Shown piece by piece: positions 48,723-58,800 of a DNA stretch of 64,000 nt (its first letter is position 1; each line of letters begins with the position of its first letter). Location of the stretch: NCBI GenBank assembly GCA_037013685.1, contig CM072889.1, positions 12,967,976 through 13,031,975 on the forward strand, given 5' to 3'. The translations under genes and the position numbers were made by a program. The notes under the pieces were generated by a model. That model saw only the letters and a program-made list of their open reading frames with translations, did no database searches and had not been told where the DNA came from. This DNA is from Acridotheres tristis. Taxonomy: Eukaryota > Chordata > Aves > Passeriformes > Sturnidae.

Positions 48723-48736
48723 GTTGCCATAGCAAC
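48723..48736. promoter_or_regulatory. RFX X-box-like palindrome GTTGCCATAGCAAC
   Basis: A 14-base imperfect palindrome differing at one position from the full RFX consensus GTTGCCATGGCAAC. It lies in the AT-rich MBNL3 3' UTR, about 600 bases from the CpG island. Confidence 0.4.
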
Positions 48737-49314
48737 AACAACTTAATATAATTAGTTAACAATGAATCTATCATTGTAGGAGTTACATACAAAGTTAATT
48801 TTGTTCTTAAACTGTAAACTATACAAACTAGTTATGGACTGTATTCTATACCTTACCATGCTTCAGTGTTGGTTTAGAATATAACTAAATGGGCTGAATA
48901 CATGTATTAAAAATTTTAAACTTTCTCTAACTCTCCTTCAAAATTAAATTCATTAGTTACTAAAGATATCAAAAAAAGCAATAATGAAAACCTTAAAAAC
49001 TAATGGTAGAGAAATGAAAATATATGACATGAATTAATGCGTTGTAGCCTAGTAACAATGAGTTGTAGCTCTATTTACATTTGGATTAGGCTATCAACTA
49101 TTTTTTTTTTTTAAAGTTATTACAGTCTTTAACATACAGTATATACTCTAAGGCCTTCAACAGGCACATGGTAAAATCAGGTCAATATCAAACTAAATCC
49201 ATTCAACAGGAATGGGAAATTAGATTTTCCTCATAAATTTCACCTTTTTCAATTCTCATGTCTGTGAAATGTACAAGGGATAAACAAAACGAGGACTCCA
49301 GTTTCTCAACCGCT

Positions 49315-49535
49315 GTGTGTAACCCGGCGTGTCCTAGCGCTACTCCTACCGCGCCAGCGCCGGCCCGAGCCCCGCGCCCGGGGACACGGCGGGCACAGGC
49401 GTGTCCCGCTCCGGCCACCCGAGCCCCCGACACGCTCCAGGCTGCGGCGGCAGCTCCGCAGGGACCCCGGCCCGGCCGTGCCGCCCCCGGGCGGGGCAGC
49501 GAGGACGAGACGCGCGGAGGGAACGGCTTCTAGAA
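49315..49535. promoter_or_regulatory. Isolated CpG island inside the MBNL3 3' UTR
   Basis: About 220 bases, very GC-rich and dense in CpG, with sharp borders to AT-rich sequence on both sides. No open frame in it resembles a known protein. Candidates are a promoter of an antisense or intragenic non-coding RNA, a GC-rich insertion, or an assembly artefact. The composition is seen; the function is unknown. Confidence 0.4.
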
Positions 49536-51637
49536 CGTTGCGATGCAAAAAAAATACACAGTCAAAAATCACCGGCTAAAAACTTCCAACTAAAAAAAAA
49601 ACCACGGCTGATTGTGAAATCATGTTCCAAATTACTAAAAACACTGTATTTAACAAAAATAATCTTAATAGTTTTATGAATCCATTTTATTTTAAATCCC
49701 TCTTTTATTGTCTGCTTATGTTACAGTTTAGTAGTAGTACTTTTTATTGAAACTACTAACAACCTTTTTTCGTGAAAATGATCAATCTCAGCTTTCATTT
49801 TCCCTCTGCATGACCCGTTTTATCCAAGTTTCAGCATTTCTTGCATATTGTTTGCATAAGGCTGAGAGAAATGGACAAAGAGAAATAACTTTGGATAAAT
49901 AAAAAATATAGGTTCATGGAAAGTGGGAAGCTTATAAAAATGTCACTAAAATTATATTGATTTAAACAAACTTACATACATCTCTTGTCAAATAAAGGAT
50001 GATATTCATGCTTTTATGACATTTGTTTAGAGTCACTAACTAGCTTGGTGACTTTGTAATAGTCTATTTAGGAAATTTATAGTCTGGCGACTGGTTTTTT
50101 TTTCTTTTCTTTCTTGAACAAAGAAAATTAGAGCAAGTCATTGCACAACTAGTTTAAATAGTGCTACCTCAAAATGGCATTTTTGCCGAGATTGTTTTGA
50201 ATTTGGTGAAGTTTAGTGCTTCAAGCTTTTCTTTCCTTAAACTCATTTACAAATTAACTCTAAATTTGCCAGCAATATAAAAACTGTTGTGGCACCTAAT
50301 ATAACTACCCTGAACATCCCTCATTGGACCTCTTTAATAAAAAATAATCCTTAAACGCTTTTTTTTTTCAGTGCTTTAAATGTGACATGAAAACAGCTGT
50401 ATTCTAGGTTTACATTCTATGCACATCTATGCCAGATGTTTAAGTCGATAAATAAAATAGGAGGTTACATCAAAGTTTCAAGATATACAAAAATCCATTT
50501 AGCACTGAAAAAATTTCAACCTCCTTGAACTCATAAAGCCATACAAGCTTGAATGCATCCTTTCTGGCTTAAGAAGATCAGCTCTGTTCTTTGTTGAGGC
50601 ACTGGCACAGGTTGTGCAAAACCCATTTTTGATACACAAATAATTTCAAACAGGAAGTACTCAAATCCACTTTTTCCACTAACAATGTTATGGTTTTGGG
50701 AAACAGAAACACAGTGGTGAAAAGAACAGGTATGTGGTCGCCAATACAAATGAGAGTCACTGATTTCAGGCCACCCCACCACTTGTGAGCACAGATGACC
50801 AGGGAACATCCACGGACACAAGCGACTGTCAAAACTCAGGGTCCATGAAGGAGGTCTTGGGGGATGTTTTTTTCTCCTTTCTATCAGGGTTTGGTTCAAA
50901 GTCTGCCGAATTGAACAAAAAGATTGCTCGAGGCCTTCTTGAGCTGGGCTCCTCAAAGGTTCATGCTATGAGTGAGTCTCCAGGGGCAGATGGGCAGAGC
51001 CTACCCTGGGGCTGTGCCCTGGGTGTGCCTCCATCAGTCCTGGCCCATGGAGATACATTCCTAGCAAACTGTCTGTGCTCATACTGCACAGACAGAGAGG
51101 GGGCAAGGAAAATCTAACCAAGGCCGAAAACTGGGAAAAGAGAAAAAAATCTGGTTGTCTGAATTTGGCACTCTACAGGACCACTCTGGGCTCGGGGTGG
51201 TCACCCCTCCAGACACTGTGAGGTGGCCTCTTGCTTGATTCTCTTGTATGGAGTTTGTGGATTTACAGCAGCAAATCCATCTCTTCCATAATGCCAATGA
51301 TACTGTAGAGATATGACAGGGATGAATTTGGCAGTATCCTCAACCAAAATGCATTTCTGCAGCCAGATTGTTCAGCAACGCAGCATAACGACAGGCGGGG
51401 CTGTCCAGGGTGCACGGGCTGAAATGCTTTTATTCGTGCGTATGAAAAGGAGGTATTGAGAACTAGCCCTTGTTGTGCAGCAAACATTGCTCTTGATCAA
51501 GTAGAAGGTGCCAAAATAAATCCACTGACCGACAGGAACTCCATTAAGATGAATGTTTATCTACAGCAGAAAGCTTATGCTGAGCTTTTTGCTGCTTTGT
51601 TACTGATGTGTTTGCTTTAAAGGGCCAGAGATCATGG

Positions 51638-51656
51638 CGGGGGGGGGCGGGGAGGG
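51638..51656. repeat. G-rich run
   Basis: A run of nine or more G followed by further G-triplets. It is C-rich on the MBNL3 transcript strand. Confidence 0.8.
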
Positions 51657-52714
51657 ATCACCCACTTATGGAAAATGGTGATTAACTAAATGGAGCATGC
51701 TGACAAAATTTCAACAAGAGACACATATAAGATTTCAGGCCAAAATGTTTCAGCATGCTTGGTGGAGACAAACCCTAGGGCTCAGTGCTACCCAGCCTGG
51801 GCTGAGCCACCGCCCCGGGCCCTCCCCAGCCCAGGCTGGCACCTGCTCCTCTCCAATGCAATGAGCTTTTGCCCAACTGAAGCTGTCTCACTCCACTACC
51901 ATTTTTTGTTGTTTGTTTTGACTGCACCATGAGAACAGCGAGAGAGATTGTGCGCCGTTTGCAGCTGAGAATGCACTTCAATGGACAACAGAGCTGCAGA
52001 AATCCTTTGATGCTTACCCCTGTCTGAGCAAATTGTTCCTGTGCCCTTACTGAGCCTGGGCTTTTGCGGGTTTTTTTTCCAAAAGGTTCCAGAATCAGCT
52101 CATTGTACTGAAAGAAGAACCCTGAACTGGACTAAAATGATAGCTGTCCTTTCACATCACTTGTACTAAAAATTTGGAGACTATCTGAAGGCAAATTTTA
52201 AATGATAAAAGGAGCATTTAACATAAGCAACTTTAGCTGACATTAACAGCAAAATCCAGCAAAGGGCAGAACATTCTGTGTCGTGTTTTTCAAGCACATA
52301 ATTCCTGTTTCCCACAATAACATTTTTAGTAAAAAACAAACAAAACCCCATAAAACCTACAGTATATGAAAACTTAAGACATAACAATAATGAAAAAAAT
52401 GGTATTGAGTATACTTGATAATGATGTACACTTTAAAACAAATCAATAGACTATGATGTAAACAAAACAGTAAGATAACACTTTAAAAACAAGACAAACA
52501 TTTATCCATCGATAGTATACAGTAAACCAACAGTCCGCTGTGCAGATGCACTTATCATGATGGTAGTCATAAAATGATTAAGTGTGTTAAAGTAATGTGT
52601 TATAAAAGTCTATTATAATTTCCTACTTGTATATCTCATATAACAGAGCGCTGTTTGTTAATTGTTTCTATAGTGCTTTTTTTTTTCTTTTTTTTTTTTT
52701 GACATTCCCATTGA

Positions 52715-52872
52715 TCAGTTTTTGGTTAACATGTAGGCTGCAACAGGCTTACTGTAGAGGTGGTAGAGAATGATAGAGGGAAGAGAGGAATATATACAGA
52801 AAGGCCATGCGCAGCTTCCCACCAAGAAGTCCTGGTGCTCCATAATTTTACTGTTCAGAATTTCAACATGGT
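52715..52872 (-). CDS. MBNL3: MBNL3 terminal exon, coding part (two alternative frames)
   Basis: The acceptor is a pyrimidine-rich tract ending TGCAGCAG, with the exon beginning at 52872. When joined in phase 0 to the 95-nt exon it reads TMLKF and stops (TGA at 52855-52857), giving a short tail. When joined in phase 1 to the 36-nt exon (95-nt exon skipped) it stays open for 52 residues starting [16 protein letters not shown] and stops at 52715. That start resembles the DNxEI tail of other muscleblind isoforms. The second frame is rich in hydrophobic and aromatic residues. Confidence 0.8.
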
Positions 52873-55800
52873 CTGCTGCAGATGAAAGAAAAAACAACAA
52901 CAAAGAACTAGTGAGAAGTTAATATATAGCTGTATTTTAAAAGTCATTCTAATACACTTACATCCTCAATGTGTTGCCCAAGAGGTTGTCATTAGTGTGT
53001 TGCAGAGGGACATTTTATTCCATTAATTTTCTGATGTAGGGAGAAATTACCAATAATACACTTGGCATCCTTTTAAATCTACACTTATGACTCTCTCTTT
53101 CCCATATACTTCATACACAATGACAGGACAAATAGTGAAAGAGGAAGGTGGACAAATAATAGTTTTGATTTTTGGATGGGATGCCAAGTAGAGGGTGGCT
53201 AAGGAGAGGGCCAAAGGAATCCCTGATCTGTGTTAGCTCTTGTTTCCTTCAGACGGCCACATTAAATATGATCCTAAGGAGTCACAAGCCAAGGCAAACT
53301 GAGCCCAGAGATAAAACACAGACACAGAAACCCCGTGCTCAGAGGGACCCTCTTCTGGGTGCAAATTGCCTCTCTGTGATGTATTCATTAAAATTCTCCA
53401 CTGAAGGATCCAACTTATCTCCTGCAGAGCTAGACCAACCAGCATGGCTACCAGGACTACTTCAACCGTGGAGGAAAAGAAAAACATCTGTCAGAGCAGC
53501 GAGTGTTTCAGTTACCAAAGTCCTACTCAGAGAAAGTCTCCTGAAAAAATGCTGAAAACAATCTCAAAGACTTCAAGATGAAGCTCTTCCAATCAAATGA
53601 TCTCCTTATTGGGTGGAACAGGCTGGTTTACCCATGTCATGGAAATAGGTTAACATGTCCAGTGTCAAGTCTGTCTGTCATTTGGAGCAGCAGTACAGTC
53701 TAAGCTGAACATTTTCACTAATGTGGATAAGCCTGCTGTCACCCCTCATGAACAGGGTCCATGGCCACAGTTAGCAGGTCATGTATACATATGGTATTTA
53801 ATTAAGATCAGCAGAGATAAGGGCCACCACTAAGAAAGTGGCTTCTGTTGATTGCTAATAGATATCATTACAGAATTGCTTGCCAAATTAATTTCCAGTA
53901 TTAAGGACTTGCCTGTAATGTATGACCTAAGGAAGAAATGGGTTGTGTATCTACGTATATTAAATGGCTGCTTTGAGAAAATCTGGTGAGCACTTGTTAA
54001 ACTGGCTGAACTGCTCTTTACTCTCTTGGGGTAAAAAAGCACAGTCAATAACTGAAACTGCCCAGAGATTTTAGCTGATGAACATCAGCTAAAACTCACA
54101 AAGAAAAGCAGTGGAAAAATGACACTTCTGCTATGGCTCTGAAATAGTACTCTGTATGTCCAAGGTCAAACTTCTCCATCATTCCCCTCAGAGGAAACTA
54201 TCATCTTAGGGAAGCCCAGGATCTGTAGGTGAGGTGAAGACTATGTTGCTTATGACATTCATTCTGGTCTTCAACATACCATGAGCCAGGCCCTCTCTGC
54301 AGCTGACTAGCAGAGTTCTGCCCAGACCAAGACAGCCTTGCAGATGCACAGCATCTGCTACTGATCCAATCCTGCTTACCCCAGGAAAGAAAATATGCCA
54401 CTAACAGCAAAAGAGAAGTTACACCTTTTCAGCTGACTCATTACCAGAGCAGTCTTTGCCATCAACACTGCAAATCCCTGAGGCATCTGCAGGCAGCTGG
54501 GAGCTGTGCAGAGCAAGAGCAATGTGTAAACAGAGCCATGGGACTGGGGGGATGCACAGGGAGGCTGCAAACACTGCCACACAGGTACTTGAGACACAGG
54601 AAACTCGTTATAAACCACGGGGCTGGTCCGTGCCTGTGCTGCAGCTGCTGAATTCCTGTTGTGCCAGCAGAGCATGAAGCCAGTGGGGTCCCATGGGCTC
54701 AGTCCCTCTGCCTGAGCCAGCCCCATATTTAGGGGATCCAGTGACCATGTACAAATCAATTCACCATAAAGAGAAATACCAAAAAGGAACTTACTGTTCT
54801 ATCGGGAACTTCTACATCTGTGAAACAAACATGCTGCTACTCAGTTCATCTACTGATAACTGGGATATCTACAGCAAAAGAAAACAAAGAACACAAAACA
54901 TTAAAACATTGCCTTGAGATTGGGCTGTTCATTCTGTCTTCAGTATCAAGTTAATATGTACATCAGTGTCTTATAAAACAGGATCCACTCCCAAGTCTTT
55001 ATTTTGCTACACATTAAGTACAATGTAGCTGCACCACTACTCATGCCTTGTGGAGTACCTGGTGATTGTACTGGGATTTTGACTCCATAGACTACAAAAC
55101 AGAAATGCCCTGAAACTATCTGGCTGAAACAGGACTCACACAGCCACAGAGCAACGCTGCACAGAAATTTCTACTTTCCTCTCCTGACCAATACAAGTCT
55201 GAGTAAGACCTGCTCTACCTGAAAATAACAACAAAGCACAGAAAAAGACTGGCAATTCCTACTGCGAGCAGTAAAACACTGCCTAGGACTTATGCAAAAC
55301 TACTGAAATCCTCATGACCTCACACCATCAAAAGACTAGAGGATGCCCCCAGAGATATTACTGGCATTCAGCATGGCTAACAGCTTCCTACAGAGCAAAG
55401 TGACACCCCGATTTCTTTGCAATAGCTCTAAACCTGAGAGCATGACAAATAAAAATGCTAAAATTAGTCCTGGGGGAAACATTTTTTAAAAAGTGTTTGA
55501 AATGTCTCTGGTCTAACTGGGAGAAGTTGTGTCACACCAAATTATCAGGAAGCATCACTAGGACAGGTTGTGCATATACAGTTCAGGACTGGTGCAGAAG
55601 CAGCCATCACACTCAGTATCTTCAAAGGAAAGTTTTGGAGAGAATTATGGTTCGGCAGACATGCATGGAATCCTGTACACTTATGGCAGTGCTACAATGG
55701 CACATACTGCACATCAGAGTCCTTTCTGTAGGGATGGGTGACATGCTATTGGAATAAAAAAGACTTTACACTTCACAGCCTCGCCCCTGATTTTTGGTTT

Positions 55801-58800
55801 TTTGGGGATTTTTTGGTAGTTTTTAGAGTCCAATTTTGCGGTGGGGGAGGCCACTTTGTGTTTCCACTTCCACTTTCCAGCCCAGAGAGGACATGCCAAA
55901 ATACCACAGGGAAGGATGCTCGGAGTGGTATTTCTGCTTGAGACTGAAAGCAGAAGTGCCGCAGGTCTTGCACGACTGGGAGATTCACAGCCCGTGTTTT
56001 GAGGATCCGGGGGGAGGTGTGTGCCCCTGCCAATCGCCCATCCCTAGGCTCCGGCCGGGCTCGTGCCCATCCCGCAGCGGCAGGAGGGTCCCTCTCGGAT
56101 CCCCGGCACTCACACACACTCACACTCACACACACACGGACACGCACACGCTGCCTCTGCGCCCCAGCCTGCGCCGAGCCGGGCGGGACGGCGCTCGACC
56201 CCGCACGGGATCCAGCCCTCGCCCGGTCCTCAAGATCTGAACACGTGAAAGAAAGCCATTGAAAGGGCCAAACCTGATTGGCGGTAGCTGTTGCAGCGAA
56301 GGGGACGCTGGTGGCAGGAGTTGTTGCTGCAGACACAGTGGTGGGCGTAGCACCGTGCATCATGGGCACTTTCGGAAGGGAACCATGGAAGCGACATACA
56401 GGAGGGTGGAGCGTATATATATTTTGTTTGTTTGGTTGGTTTTATGTAACCATGGCAACATGTGGTGGATTTGGGGGCGTGGCAGGAATCACAGCAACAA
56501 GCCATGTGACATCGTCATGAAGGACACATCGGGGCGCAGCATGCAATCACAGTGCAAAGCAAGACAGCGTTGGGAAAAAAAATAAACAAGAGAGAAGGGG
56601 AAAAGCCAATTACAATTATAATTAAGGAAAAAACCAAAACATTCTCAACACTTAGTACATTTATAAGCAGAACAATGATGTATTAGACTCCGAGGGCCAA
56701 ATTTCCAAAGGGGGGAGAGGATGGGTGTGCTAGCAAAAGCCCACGTCAGCTCGCACCCGTGGGGAGTTAGACACAGCCAGTGCACGTTCCTTTGGGTGGG
56801 GACATTTTGGCAAGCGCACCCTCCCGCCCGCCTGGGAAAGCTTGTCCCCTTCCCTCCCCACCCCGTCCCCGCCAGCAACCAGAGGTACATGATGCACTTT
56901 GCAGCGGCTGCCGCAGCCCTTTCACCAGGTTTTCTCGCCTCTCTCTAGCAGGGACAATGTTTCGGCACGGGACAGAGCTGGAGGCACGGCAAACGAGCGG
57001 CTGGCAGACTGAGCTCTCTCCGTACAAATTCAACATGCTTCCTTTCCACCCTAATTCTATAGGATTTGGCAAAACTCTCCTCTTGCAGGGTGGGGGGATG
57101 GAGAGGGGAAGGGACAGAGAGGGGAAAAATACACGAATGCATCTGAACAGCTACAATTTGCAGGAAGAGCATCCAAAAGGACAACACGGCAGCAGGGAGC
57201 TCAGCAGTCTCCTGCAGCTGCACGTCCCGCAGAGCACAGTGCTGGAAGGGATGCTCTGGGGCACACACGGCCATCCCCCAAACCCGGGGAGGGTTTGTAG
57301 GGCCGAGGAGCCCATAGGAAGGCCCAGCCATCCCCACAAACATGCGGTGAGGAAGCAGACTTGCCTTCCCCTCCACCCCAGCAGCCATGGCCAGCCCCAG
57401 CAGGGAAGGAGCGTGTGCCTGTGGCTGGGCACACTCCAGCCACAAGATGTTGGAACGTGTGGGTTGGGGTTTCCTACAGGCAGAGGTGGATTTGAGGGAC
57501 TCCCCGTCATGCAAGCGATGTGTCCTCCCTGTACTACAGGGAACAGGCAGGTTCAAGAGTAGAGTGTTCAGCCATTCATGCCAGAGCTTCCAGACCTGCT
57601 CTTGGAATGCCCTGCACGCTCTCCAGGGCTCCTGCCTCTCTCCCTCTGACTAAAGCAGGCACACACCTGGATACTGGTAGTCTTGCATAACCTTGGATGG
57701 AGGATGAAAGCTCAGCTTTCACCCGCCCTGCTGTGCCTAGCAGCTGTAGACAGAGGGGAAGGTCCTCAAAGGCCTGCAGAGGTTTCATCAAGACCCAGAT
57801 GCTGAGCCTGAACGCAGTGGATCCCTGCAGCACTAATGAGCATGTACTCACTGCCTCCCTGCATCCCATATGCACCTGCAGTGGTACCTCCCCTCCCTAT
57901 GATCCCTTGTACCTGCAACACCTAACACTGCCCTACAGAGATAACTCTCCAGCCAGTCCATGATTCAAACCCTGCTTCTCTTGCTGTACAAGCAGCACAT
58001 GGCAGAGGGGCTGACCCCAGATGTGTTCCTCCTTAGCGCCTTTGTTGAACCAGTCTCCTAAAACATCCTCAGAAGGACAACTAAAAATCCAAACTTAAGT
58101 CTGCCTGTTGCTTAATACAAAATAAAACAAAAATAAGCCAACAGGATCCTCCCACTTCGACTTCCTTATGTCAGATGACTTAAATGGGTTGTAAAGACAT
58201 TTCAGTGACAGATTCTTGTCTCTGAAGTGGAACTAAATAGGGGTGGGAACACATCACCTTGGATTGTCTTACTGTAAGTCACATGAAACACTGCACTGCA
58301 CAAAAATTAAAAGGGGTACAACCATTTAAGCCTCAAAGAAGACAGCGGATAGACAGTCACACCACTCAGCCACCCAGGTTCTCACTGATGCATACTAACT
58401 TTCAGTCTCTTTCAGATTAGAAAAAGTTGAGAAGTTTGTGTAGAAAAACCTACCAACGCTTGCAGTGGGTGTCATGCACAGAACTGACCCTGCACACCAT
58501 GCATTGAAGCGTGGAAAGATGAACAAAAGGGATATTTCATTAGTGAAGCTTCAGTGTTAGATATCACTTTAACTAAAAAGTAGGTATTCTCTTTGCAGCA
58601 TTCAGTATTTAAGCACATGCAACTAGATTCTGCATACTGGTACATCAATAGTTTAAACTCAGTTTTAAGAGATCATAGCAAACCAAATTAATTCTTTAAT
58701 TCTTGGGTAGTAGAGAATAAACTCCTCCCACCATGGTATTAAATGATACGATTGATCCCAGAAATCAGCGTTGTTTGGGATTTTTTGGGTATTGGGTATG

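Larger units (their letters stand above)
45715..52854 (-). other. MBNL3: MBNL3 3' UTR, about 7 kb
   Basis: An AT-rich block on the transcript strand, directly downstream of the terminal MBNL3 exon. Its far end is placed at a minus-strand AATAAA (45734-45739) followed by a GT/T-rich tract. Possible proximal signals lie near 49689 and 49705. Human MBNL3 also has a very long 3' UTR. The block contains an isolated CpG island (about 49315-49535), an RFX-type palindrome (48723-48736), a G-rich run (51638-51656) and a 13-bp hairpin (51792-51849). The extent is inferred. Confidence 0.55.

Noticed and set aside
56780..57562. Long open frame (260 codons) on the plus strand, overlapping a 203-codon frame on the minus strand
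   Set aside because: It lies in a GC-richer MBNL3 intron. Both frames are low in recognisable motifs, overlap each other and have no splice or promoter context. Probably chance.
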